Part shown: piece by piece, positions 32,222 through 39,935 of the stretch
Layout of the letters: each line of letters begins with the position of its first letter
How positions within the stretch are numbered: the first letter of the stretch is position 1
NCBI GenBank assembly: GCA_963847965.1
Contig: CAWKCG010000006.1
Span: 62,001-126,000, forward strand
Direction of reading: 5' to 3'
Origin: Palsa-504 sp963847965
Lineage (GTDB): Bacteria; Actinomycetota; Actinomycetes; Streptosporangiales; Streptosporangiaceae
Length of the DNA: 64,000 nt
Made by a program: the position numbers and the translations under genes
Notes under the pieces: generated by a model
Database searches by the model: none
Told to the model about the DNA's origin: nothing
Seen by the model: the letters and a program-made list of their open reading frames with translations, nothing else

Positions 32222-34210
32222 TCAGGTCAGGCGGCGTTCCGCGGCCCACCTGGTCAGCTGGTGGCGCGTGGAAAGCTGGAGCTTGCGCAGCACCGAAGAC
32301 ACGTGGCTCTCCACGGTCTTGACCGAGATGTACAGCTCGCGGGCGATCTCCTTGTAGGTGTAGCCCTGGGCGATCAGCCGTAGCACCTCGCGCTCCCGGC
32401 TGGTCAGCTGGTCGAGCTCGGGATCGAAGGCGGGTTTCGGGTTGTCGGCGGACGGCGCCGCCGCGAACGCGTCGAGGACGAACCCCGCCAGCCGGTGCGA
32501 GAACACCGCGTCACCCGCCGCGATCCGGTGGATGGCGTCGGCCAGCTCGCCGGTGGAGATCGTCTTGGTCACATAGCCGCGCGCGCCCGCCCTGATCACC
32601 GCGATGACGTCCTCCGGCGCGTCCGAGGCGGACAGCGCAAGGAACCGGACCTCCGGGTGGTCGGGCTTGATCGCCTCGACCACGGCCTGGCCGCCGCCGC
32701 CGGGCAGGTGCACGTCAAGGAGCACGACGTCGGGGAGCACCGAGGCGATCAGGTCGATCGCGGGCTGCACGTCGTCCGCCTCGCCGACCACCTCAACCTG
32801 CCGGCCGAGCTCGGCGCGGACCCCGGAACGGAACAGGCCGTGGTCATCGACCAGCACGACCCTCGGGACGCTCACGTGCGCCCCGCCGGTTGGCCCGCCG
32901 TGCGGGGCATCTTCAGCGGAGACCTTGGTGCCCTCGCCTGGGGCGCTGGTCACAGTGGCAGCACCGCCCCGCCGGGTCATCCGGCCGTGCACGGACTCGG
33001 CCAGGCCCCTGCGATCCTCGGGGACCGAATCGGGGTCGAACCCCTTGCCGCGATCCCGGACAACCACCGAAACCTCCTCGGGCTCGACCTCGGCGAACAG
33101 CGAGATGACGCCGGCGCCCGACCATTTCGCCGCGTTGACCGTCGCCTCGCGGGCGGCGGCGAGCAGGGCGCTCAGGTTCTCGTCGAGCTCGCAGTCGCCG
33201 ACGGTCACCGCCTCGACGGGTACCCCGTACCTGGCCTCGACGTCCTGCTGGATCCGCCGCACCCCGGCCGAGACCGTCACGTCCTCGTCCGCCTCGTTCG
33301 GCGCCCGGCCCTCGAACAACCAGGAACGCAGCTCGCGCTCTTGCATCCGGGCGAGCCAGACGACCTTCTGCGGGTCGTCGGCCCGCCGCTGGATCAGCGC
33401 GAGCGTCTGCAGGACGGAGTCGTGGATGCGGGCCGCGATGTCGGCGCGTTCCTCGGCCCGGACCCTGGCCTGACGTTCGATCCCCAGGTCGCGTGCGATC
33501 CGCAGCCACCAAGGGCCGAGGAACAGCACGATGCCGGCGATCACGGCCGCCACCCCGCCGAGCGGCGCCAGCAAGGCCAGGCTCGCGTGCGTTTTGGCCA
33601 GCGACACCGCTCCGCTGATGATCAGCACGGTCGCGATCGCCAGCCGGATCACCGATCTCCGGTTCCGCGACGTTTCGCCGACCGCGGCGCCTAGCGGCTC
33701 GGCGTAATGCCGGATAGCGGACTGCTCGTCCGCCGAGCCGTTCCGCCAGATCAGCACCAGCCCGGCCACGGTGCCCACCTGCGGCCACGCCCAGCCGGCG
33801 AACCAGTTGTCGTTGAATACCCCGCCGACGAGCAGGATCAGGGTGAGCAGCGTCCCGAGGCCGAGCGCGAGCGCGATGCCCCGGGCGTCCGTCCGTGCCC
33901 TGCTGGCGATGCTGCGGTCCGCTCCGGCCGCCGGTATCAGCAGCCAGGCCGCGACGTACGCGACCACGCCGAATCCGGTGGTCACCAGCGCGATCAGCAC
34001 GAACACGATCCGCACGGCCGTGGGGTTGAAGCCCCGCCACGCCGCCAGGCCCGAGGCCACCCCGCCGAGCAGGCGATCGGCCGGGTCGCGGCGCAGCGGC
34101 CCGCCGGTGCCCTGGTGCCTGCGCCAGAACGGGCCGTGGTGCCAGGGCTGCATCGAAGCGGGGTCGAAGTCGTTCCGCCAGCGTGGTGGTTGCTCCACGT
34201 ATCCCATCAT
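32222..34210 (-). CDS. PspC-domain histidine kinase fused in frame to a NarL/LuxR response regulator (probable frameshift fusion)
   Basis: One continuous 662-residue frame. Residues about 38-95 form a PspC domain with a hydrophobic pair, and more membrane helices run to about 235. A HisKA_3 dimerisation helix contains RIHDSVLQTL (His263), and a HATPase has AAREATVNAAKW and VVRDRGKGFDPDS. At about 431 the kinase runs through SAEDAPHGGPTGGAH into a receiver (VVLVDDHGLFRSGV, Asp in VLLDVHLPG) and a LuxR HTH (LTSREREVLRLIAQGYTYKE). Without one base near 32918 the kinase would end LKMPRTAGQPAGRT with a stop overlapping a GTG at 32875, where a normal 217-residue regulator starts. It probably senses envelope stress and controls the divergent PspC gene. 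Confidence 0.8.
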   Translation of the reverse strand: MMGYVEQPPRWRNDFDPASMQPWHHGPFWRRHQGTGGPLRRDPADRLLGGVASGLAAWRGFNPTAVRIVFVLIALVTTGFGVVAYVAAWLLIPAAGADRSIASRARTDARGIALALGLGTLLTLILLVGGVFNDNWFAGWAWPQVGTVAGLVLIWRNGSADEQSAIRHYAEPLGAAVGETSRNRRSVIRLAIATVLIISGAVSLAKTHASLALLAPLGGVAAVIAGIVLFLGPWWLRIARDLGIERQARVRAEERADIAARIHDSVLQTLALIQRRADDPQKVVWLARMQERELRSWLFEGRAPNEADEDVTVSAGVRRIQQDVEARYGVPVEAVTVGDCELDENLSALLAAAREATVNAAKWSGAGVISLFAEVEPEEVSVVVRDRGKGFDPDSVPEDRRGLAESVHGRMTRRGGAATVTSAPGEGTKVSAEDAPHGGPTGGAHVSVPRVVLVDDHGLFRSGVRAELGRQVEVVGEADDVQPAIDLIASVLPDVVLLDVHLPGGGGQAVVEAIKPDHPEVRFLALSASDAPEDVIAVIRAGARGYVTKTISTGELADAIHRIAAGDAVFSHRLAGFVLDAFAAAPSADNPKPAFDPELDQLTSREREVLRLIAQGYTYKEIARELYISVKTVESHVSSVLRKLQLSTRHQLTRWAAERRLT

Positions 34211-34339
34211 CGCGCGTGATTCCTGAGCTGGCTATCAGGGCCATCCCTGATCCGTCCCGGATACCCGGGCCTCGAGATCGGGGGGACACCGGGGATCTTC
34301 CCGATGCGCTGGCGCGGCCCGCGGAGCCACTCTAGGGCC

Positions 34340-34663
34340 ATGAACACTAACGAAATGAACCCGCAAGGCACCACCACCGACTCTTCCGAGCACGACACCG
34401 AGCCGAAGTTCGGTTCCCAGCCGTCGCGCATCGTGCTCCGCAGGTCCCTCGACGACCGCATGCTGGGCGGCGTGGCCGGGGGCCTCGCCCGCTACTTCGG
34501 CGTCGACGCCATCATCGTCAGGATCGCGTTCGTGGTCCTGACCTTCGTCGGCGGCGCGGGCATCCCGCTCTACCTGGCCGGCCTGCTGCTGATCCCCGAC
34601 GAGGGCAGCGACCAGTCCATCGCCAGCTCCCTCATCGAGTCCGTGCAGACCCGGTCTCGGTAG
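34340..34663 (+). CDS. PspC-domain membrane protein
   Basis: A 107-residue protein. After a soluble 35-residue lead it carries RRSLDDRMLGGVAGGLARYF and a hydrophobic stretch (VRIAFVVLTFVGGAGIPLYL), the PspC domain. The ATG at 34340 is used; upstream codons add no recognisable sequence. It is divergent from the PspC kinase and 18 bases ahead of the DUF1707 gene, forming the envelope-stress module common in actinomycetes. PspC proteins respond to membrane damage; a direct role here is inferred. Confidence 0.85.
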   Translation: MNTNEMNPQGTTTDSSEHDTEPKFGSQPSRIVLRRSLDDRMLGGVAGGLARYFGVDAIIVRIAFVVLTFVGGAGIPLYLAGLLLIPDEGSDQSIASSLIESVQTRSR

Positions 34664-34681
34664 CCAGACAGGAAGATGATC

Positions 34682-35158
34682 ATGGACACACAGTCAAGCG
34701 GCTCGCGGCAGCGCGGTTTCTCGTTCCGCAGCCCCTACGCGTATTCGGACCAGCACCTGCGCGTTTCTGACGCCGAGCGCCAGGAGGTCGCCGACCGCCT
34801 GGCCGAGCATTACGCGTCGGGCCGCCTGGACCAGGCCGAGTTCGACGATCGCGTCGGGCGGGCCATGGGTGCCAAGACCCGGGCAAACCTGGTCGGCCTG
34901 TTCGCGGACCTGCCGGAAACTGGGGCTCCGGTAGTGCCAGTGTCAGGGCCAGGTCACCTGCGGCGCCGGCACCGCCACCCCATCCTGACCCTCGTGCTGA
35001 TCATCGCGCTCATCTGGGTGGCCGCGCACGTGGTCTGGTTCACCTTCTCCGCGCCGTGGCTCTGGGTCGGACTCGCCGTCGTGGCCATACTGTTCGCGAC
35101 CGGACACCTCGGGCAGTCCCACCGCAGGCAGAACCAGGATCAGGATCAGGACCGCTAG
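34682..35158 (+). CDS. DUF1707 (SHOCT-like) membrane protein
   Basis: A 158-residue protein. LRVSDAERQEVADRLAEHYA and SGRLDQAEFDDRVGRAMGAK are the DUF1707 signature helices, followed by FADLPETG. Two hydrophobic segments (LILTLVLIIALIWVAAHVVW-like and LWVGLAVVAILFA) form a membrane anchor, and the tail is QDQDQDR. ATG 34682 is preferred over 34676 because AGGAAG lies directly against the earlier one. Co-transcription with the PspC gene is likely. Function of the family is unknown. Confidence 0.82.
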   Translation: MDTQSSGSRQRGFSFRSPYAYSDQHLRVSDAERQEVADRLAEHYASGRLDQAEFDDRVGRAMGAKTRANLVGLFADLPETGAPVVPVSGPGHLRRRHRHPILTLVLIIALIWVAAHVVWFTFSAPWLWVGLAVVAILFATGHLGQSHRRQNQDQDQDR

Positions 35159-35215
35159 CGTTCTCCGGCGGAGCCGTCCGGGTCCGCCGGACGAGCCGCG
35201 CCCACACCGGAGAAC

Positions 35216-35893
35216 GTGGTGCTGGGCGGCGGCGCGATGGCCGTCCCCGGCAGTGCCGTGGTAGGCGGCGGCGGGATGGCCGAGCAGGACAGCGAGGTCG
35301 TCGGAGGCGGCGGAATGGCCGTCCCGGACAGCGCGGTCCTCGGGGGCGGCGTGATGGCCGAGCACGATAGCGCCGTATTTGGCGGGGGCGGAATGGCCGT
35401 CCCGGACAGCGCGGTCGTCGGAGGCGGCGTGATGGCGGAGCGCGAAAGCGCGGTCGCCGGGGGCGGCGTGATGGCCGAGCACGATAGCGCCGTTGTGGGC
35501 GGGGGCGGAATGGCTGAGCACGACAGCGCCGTCCGCGGGGGCGGGGGGATGGCTGAGCCAGACAGGACCGTGCGCGGGGGCGGCGGGATGGCCGTCCCGG
35601 ACAGCGTGGTCCTGGGGGGCGGCGTGATGGCCGAGCACGACAGCGCCGTATTTGGCGGGGGCGGAATGGCCGTCCCGGACAGCACGGTAGTCAGCGGCGG
35701 CGGGATGTCTGAGGGCGTTGGAGCATCGTTGGGGGGTGGCGAGCTACCTGGCCCGGGCCCCAGCGGGGGCACCTCCGGGCTCTGGCGCGCCGACTCGGCG
35801 ACAGTCCCCGCGGACCGGGCCGTGCTCGCACCAGACTCCATAGAACTATGCTGCTTCCCGCAGACCGGTTTCCGTAACTGTCGCAAGCGATAA
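35216..35893 (+). CDS. Repetitive hypothetical protein (13-residue repeats, GGGxMAxxDSAV)
   Basis: A 225-residue frame from a GTG preceded by GGAG five bases upstream. It consists of about 13 units such as GGGVMAEHDSAVF and GGGGMAVPDSAVV, then a tail LWRADSATVPADRAVL. No domain is recognisable. The opposite strand is also open (35155-35886, with SAIPPPPTTALSC-like units) and shares the same wobble positions, so codon conservation cannot choose between strands. It lies 57 bases after the DUF1707 gene in the same direction, which slightly favours the + frame. It may be a repeat-built surface or scaffold protein, or non-coding repeat DNA. Confidence 0.4.
   Translation: MVLGGGAMAVPGSAVVGGGGMAEQDSEVVGGGGMAVPDSAVLGGGVMAEHDSAVFGGGGMAVPDSAVVGGGVMAERESAVAGGGVMAEHDSAVVGGGGMAEHDSAVRGGGGMAEPDRTVRGGGGMAVPDSVVLGGGVMAEHDSAVFGGGGMAVPDSTVVSGGGMSEGVGASLGGGELPGPGPSGGTSGLWRADSATVPADRAVLAPDSIELCCFPQTGFRNCRKR
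35220..35745. repeat. 39-bp tandem repeat array, 13 units
   Basis: ATG triplets of successive units stand at 35237, 35276, 35315 and so on to 35705, each exactly 39 bases apart with no indel. Units alternate between two types (GTCCCGGACAGC and GAGCACGACAGC). Units 3-5 and 10-12 are near-identical, a sign of internal duplication. There are no spacers, so this is not a CRISPR. Confidence 0.9.
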
Positions 35894-36374
35894 ATCTCTG
35901 TCGCGGCCCACCTGTGCTGCCCTGCCCAACCCAGATCACGTGGCCCCGTGATCGCGGGCCCTTTTCATCTGTCACACGTGTCCGTTCCGACTTAATCTGT
36001 CACACGTGTATCTACCAAGCCTGAAACCGCCCGTCGCTTACCATCGAGGCGCCGGGACAACTCTGCATCGCACCCAAGGCAACCGCGGCCCTTTGTCGCG
36101 CGGGTCAGGACCGGTACGCTGCGGCCCGTTGCGCCATCAGTGCGGCGTATCGCACATTCACCCCCAGCCCCCGGATTCATCGAAGGCGAAGCTACCCTGC
36201 AGGGAAATATCTAGAAGCCCGGAAAGATAATCGAACAATCCGGCGAGCCATCCTGAAAATGTCAGAGGCAGCTACTAGACTCGTATTAGAAAACAGTGCT
36301 GAAGATGACTGGGGACTAATCAAGCTAGTCATACGCATTGTCTGAAGAGAGCCTCGGGGGAGGTGAGACAAGAC
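35894..36374. other. Gene-poor intergenic region, lower GC
   Basis: No convincing gene was found; small frames at 36006-36230 (+) and 35992-36180 (-) lack an RBS and family features. The left part holds an ATCACG/CGTGAT inverted repeat (35935-35952) and the ACACGTGT pair. The right part (36180-36360) is clearly more A/T-rich than the rest of the window and leads into the DUF222 gene's RBS (GGAGG at about 36358). Confidence 0.6.
35967..36009. promoter_or_regulatory. Paired 15-bp direct repeat containing ACACGTGT palindrome
   Basis: ATCTGTCACACGTGT occurs at 35967-35981 and 35995-36009, 28 bases apart. Each contains the 8-base palindrome ACACGTGT. Two helically phased copies suggest an operator for a dimeric regulator of an adjacent gene. 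Confidence 0.45.
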
Positions 36375-38015
36375 GTGAGTACGGGGACCGGCCCGGCCAG
36401 CCCAGCTGAGCTGTTGACGGTGCTGGAGTCGGTGGCGGGGTCGCTGGCCGACCTGGACGCGGCGGAGCTGCCGGCCGAGGCGCTCGGGGAATGCGTGCAG
36501 GGCATGGTCCGCGCCGATGCGGTGCTGGCGGCGGCGCTGGGCCGGCTGCTAGCCGCGTTCGACGCCAAGGACGGGCACCTGGGTGACGGGCACAAGACCC
36601 TGCGGGCCTGGGCGGTCCACGTGCTCGGCGTCACCCGCGGCCAGGCCGGGGAGTTCCTGGGCCTGCGCGGGCTGGCCCGCGACCACCAGGTGCTGCGGGC
36701 CGGGCTGCGCGACCGGGCCATTTCCAAATCGCTGGGGCTGCAGCTGGCCCGGTGGACCAACACGATCCCGGCCAAGTTCCGCGCCGAGGCCGAGCAGATC
36801 CTCGTCACCGCGGCCCGGGCCGGGGCCCGGCTGCGCGAACTGGCCGCGATCTACGCGGAGATCCGCTCCCACACCGCCCCGCCCGACCCGGACGGCCCGG
36901 ACCCGCACCTGGACCGGGCCCTGTCCCTCGACCTCACCCTCGACGGGGCCGGCCTGCTGCGCGGCGACCTCACCCCGGAGTGCGCCGCCATGGTGACCGC
37001 GGTGCTGGACGCGCTGTCCGCGCCGCAGGCCGGGGACCTGCGGACTCGGCCGGAGCGGTATCACGATGCGCTGAAAGAGGCGATGCGGCGGCTGCTGGCC
37101 GCCAACCTGGTGCCGGCCCGGGCCGGGCAGCCCACCAAGGCCCTGGTCCACATCGGCCTGCCCGACCTGCTCGCGATGGACACCGACTCGGTACTCCAGG
37201 ACACCTGGATCGCCGCCTACCGGGCCCGGTGGGCCGCCCACCGGGCCGCCGCTTCAGTCACCCCCGGTGACGGCGGCGCCTGGCTGGACGGCGACGCCGC
37301 CCGCGCGGTCGCGTGCGACGCGATGATAATCCCGGTAGTGGTCGGCGACATCGACCCCGGCGCCGTCGAACAGCTGATCACCGCGTGCGTCGAATACGAC
37401 CGCGTCCGCGGCCACGCCCACGACAACCACGCTCACGACGGCCACGCCCACGGCGGGGACCCCGGCGGCAGCGCCGGCACGCCAGACGGCGCGGACCCCG
37501 GCGCCGCGGCGGCGCCGGATGGGCCGGGCGGGAGCAACAGCGGGGCGGACGGGCCGGGCGCCGGGACGGCCGCCCAGGTGCTGGCCATGCTCGAGCACCA
37601 GATCCTGGCCGCCGTCATCCAGATCGTCTCCGGCCCCGGCGGGGTCGCCTCCTTCCTCCGCCGCACCCTGCTCGGCAAGGGCCTGAACGGGCCCTCCCTC
37701 CCTCTCGATGTCGGGCAGACCGACGACATCCCCGTCCATCTCCGCCGCCTGGTCGCGCTGCGCGACCAGACCTGCCGCCACCCGGGCGGCTGCGACCAGC
37801 CCGCCGGCGCGTGCGAGCCGCACCACGTGGTACACCGCGCCGACGGCGGGCATACCAGCCTGGCCGGGCTCCAGGACTGGTGCCATTGGCACCACCACGT
37901 CCTGCTGCACCAGATGGGCTGGAAACTCACCGTTTACCCGGACGGCACCAGCCAGGTCACCAGCCCGGCGGGCAAGGTCATACGGAGCCACAGCCCGCCG
38001 CCGCGAGCCGGGTAA
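36375..38015 (+). CDS. DUF222 / HNH endonuclease domain protein (13E12 repeat type)
   Basis: A 546-residue protein. Residues about 15-330 form the helical DUF222 domain (VLAAALGRLLAAFDAKDGH, LLRGDLTPECAAMVTAVLDA). A Gly/Asp/His-rich linker with HDNHAHDGHAHGG follows. The C-terminal HNH nuclease motif is LRDQTCRHPGGCDQ, CEPHHVVHRADGG and WCHWHHHVLLHQMGW, with the expected metal-binding Cys and His residues. Such proteins are multicopy and mobile-like in actinobacteria (REP13E12), but no ends or target duplications are visible. The GTG at 36375 has a good RBS, GGGGGAGG. The role is unknown; nuclease activity is plausible. Confidence 0.85.
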   Translation: MSTGTGPASPAELLTVLESVAGSLADLDAAELPAEALGECVQGMVRADAVLAAALGRLLAAFDAKDGHLGDGHKTLRAWAVHVLGVTRGQAGEFLGLRGLARDHQVLRAGLRDRAISKSLGLQLARWTNTIPAKFRAEAEQILVTAARAGARLRELAAIYAEIRSHTAPPDPDGPDPHLDRALSLDLTLDGAGLLRGDLTPECAAMVTAVLDALSAPQAGDLRTRPERYHDALKEAMRRLLAANLVPARAGQPTKALVHIGLPDLLAMDTDSVLQDTWIAAYRARWAAHRAAASVTPGDGGAWLDGDAARAVACDAMIIPVVVGDIDPGAVEQLITACVEYDRVRGHAHDNHAHDGHAHGGDPGGSAGTPDGADPGAAAAPDGPGGSNSGADGPGAGTAAQVLAMLEHQILAAVIQIVSGPGGVASFLRRTLLGKGLNGPSLPLDVGQTDDIPVHLRRLVALRDQTCRHPGGCDQPAGACEPHHVVHRADGGHTSLAGLQDWCHWHHHVLLHQMGWKLTVYPDGTSQVTSPAGKVIRSHSPPPRAG

Positions 38016-38148
38016 CCCGCCCGGCAGCAAGCATCAGCACCCGGGTACGGTACCGGCCCGAGCAGGGCACGTCATCATCTTGGCCACCCTCACCGGCACC
38101 ACTTCGCCACTGCTAATGCTCCGCTAGCCGACCCCGCTCAAGAATCAG

Positions 38149-39215
38149 CTACCCGGCGCCCAGCCCCTGAGCCGGCGCCGGAAGCGCTGGTCCGCTCTTT
38201 AGGCCGGGCGGGGTAGGAAGGCAATTCGCTATGGACTTCGGCAGCGGCCCGCCTGACATCTGCGGCAGGTTCAGCCGAAGGGCCTGGAAGAGCGAGACCC
38301 GGCGGAATCCGGCGGGGATCGGCACGGTGAGCTTGGCCAGGTTCTGCGCGGTCGGCGGGAGCCAGGTGATGTCCGCTGTCTGCTGGGGGAACGGCGTGCA
38401 GGGACCCGAGCGGACCACTACGCGTACCGGCAGGTACGTGCCCGGGCTGACCCAGATGGTCTCCGAGATCAGGCTGTTCCGGCGGCTCGTCAGCTCGATG
38501 GCCTCGATCCCGTCGACACGCTGCGGCCGGCCACGACCAGGGTTCCGCAGGAGATCGCGGTGCGCAGGGCCTTGGCCACCGTCGCAGGCGGCGAGGTGAT
38601 AGAGAAGCCGAGGCCCGACAGCGCGGGCTGGAAGGCCGGCAGCCCGGGCTGGAACAGCAAGGGGACGGCGGCGGCCAGCGGAGCGCAGCCTTTCGGACCT
38701 AGTACCGGGGTAGCCGGGCGGCCCAGTCCGGGCTGATGCACATATGTCCGTGCCTGGTAGTTGACCAGGGTATAGACCGATGCGGCGCTGAAGCCCTCGT
38801 CGTAGACCGGATGCCCGGCCGAGGAGTACGTGACCGAGCGCCACCGGTCACCGTAGGACCACTCCTCGCCGGTGGTCGTCACGGCCTTGCCGTCGGTGCT
38901 GCGGGTGGTAGTGACCGTCATCTGCGCGATCGCGGCAGGGGTGGCCGCGCTCAGCGCGCTGTCGACGCGCTTCACCACGTAGGCGGTATAGACGACCGAC
39001 CCTTCGGTGCCGTTATGCCGCGCACCAGGCACCCAGGCCGCGACCAGGGCCAGGGCGCCTGCGGCCAGCACCGCTGTCGCTGCGGCCGCGGAGCGCAGCG
39101 CCAGTCGCCGGCGGCGCCACCGCGCGACCCAATGAGTCATCCCGGCGGGCGCCCGGAGATCCGCGGTGAACCGCTCCATGCCCTCGCGGAGCAGGTCCTC
39201 GACGTCGGTGTTCAT
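38149..39215 (-). pseudogene. Putative anti-sigma-like membrane protein, frameshifted
   Basis: The first part (39215 to about 38525) encodes MNTDVEDLLREGMERFTADL, an arginine-rich WRRRRLALRS and one transmembrane helix (AAAATAVLAAGALALVAAWV), then an extracellular part. It would stop at 38490 after VVAGRSVSTGS. The frame one base away continues with RVDGIEAIELTSRRN and IWVSPGTYLPVRVVV to a stop at 38149. Adding one G (GGCCGCAG to GGCCGGCAG) joins them to about 355 residues. The gene sits 10 bases after the ECF sigma gene, as CU17/anti-sigma partners do, so it probably holds the sigma factor at the membrane. Confidence 0.65.
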
Positions 39216-39225
39216 GATCGCTTCC

Positions 39226-39744
39226 CTACTGGCCGCACATGGCCGTCGTGTCGGTCCAGTCGTCGGCCAGCTCGCGCATCCGCGTCAGGCCGCGCGAGCC
39301 GGCGGACTTCACCGTGCCCTCAGCGCAGCCGAGAACCGCCGCCGTCTCGGCGTCGGTCAGCTGCTCCCAGTACCGCAGCACGAGCACGGCGCGCTGCCTG
39401 ACCGGCAGCTGCCACAGCAGCCGGACCAAGGCATCGCGCAGGTCCACGTCGCCGGTCGCGTCCTGCGCCTGCCGCTGCCCTGCCTGCAGCAGACGTTCCT
39501 TCTGCCGCCACCGGCCCGCGCGCCGGCGGCCGTCGATCGCCAGGTTGCACAGCATCCGGCGCAGGTAGCCCTCGGGATCGCCGTCGAACCGGCGCCACCG
39601 CCTGAGCAGCCGCTCGACCGCCGTCTGCAGCAGGTCCTCGCCGGCTTCCCTGCTTCCGGTGAGCAGCACGGCCGTACGCAGCAGGTGGCCGGCGCGCTCG
39701 GCGAGGAAGCGCTCGAGCTCAGCCGTGCTCCGGTCGGCCGTCAT
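39226..39744 (-). CDS. ECF/SigE-family RNA polymerase sigma factor
   Basis: A 172-residue sigma factor. Region 2 includes LLRTAVLLTGSREAGEDLLQ, DPEGYLRRMLCNLAID. Region 4 is LPVRQRAVLVLRYWEQLTDA followed by AAVLGCAEGTVKSAGSRGL. It lacks extra domains and is typical of the SigE group in actinomycetes. ATG 39744 is preceded by GGGGAGGAGACCGG. It is followed by a putative membrane anti-sigma protein. An ECF-type promoter lies about 30 bases upstream, so autoregulation is likely. The three secreted-protein genes at 10-12.6 kb have similar promoters, but a link is speculative. Confidence 0.85.
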   Translation of the reverse strand: MTADRSTAELERFLAERAGHLLRTAVLLTGSREAGEDLLQTAVERLLRRWRRFDGDPEGYLRRMLCNLAIDGRRRAGRWRQKERLLQAGQRQAQDATGDVDLRDALVRLLWQLPVRQRAVLVLRYWEQLTDAETAAVLGCAEGTVKSAGSRGLTRMRELADDWTDTTAMCGQ

Positions 39745-39770
39745 CCGGTCTCCTCCCCGTTCGCAACCAA

Positions 39771-39797
39771 GCACGAAGAACTCGGCGCGAACGTTCC
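39771..39797 (-). promoter_or_regulatory. Possible ECF-type promoter of the sigma gene
   Basis: On the - strand GGAAC (39797-39793), 17 bases, then CGTGC (39775-39771), just ahead of the RBS GGGGAGG. It fits the general ECF consensus GGAAC-N16/17-CGT. Confidence 0.45.
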
Positions 39798-39935
39798 AGC
39801 CAGCGGCAAAAAAACCCACGGCCGTTACCCGGATCGGGTGATCCGCATCAGGACGCCGACCGCGCCCCGCGCCGTCACCAGCGAGGTGCCGAGGCCCCAT
39901 CGGGTGCCCGAAACCCCATGCGATGGGCTGGAGGA

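Noticed and set aside
35220..35745. CRISPR-like array
   Set aside because: The units are contiguous with no unique spacers, the period is a multiple of three and no cas gene is present.
36006..36230. Small + strand frame of 74 residues in the gene-poor region
   Set aside because: No ribosome-binding site, no family features and no homologous neighbour; base composition is not coding-like.
36375..38015. DUF222/HNH gene as a mobile element
   Set aside because: No terminal inverted repeats, target duplication or recombinase partner could be seen, so it is listed only as a gene.
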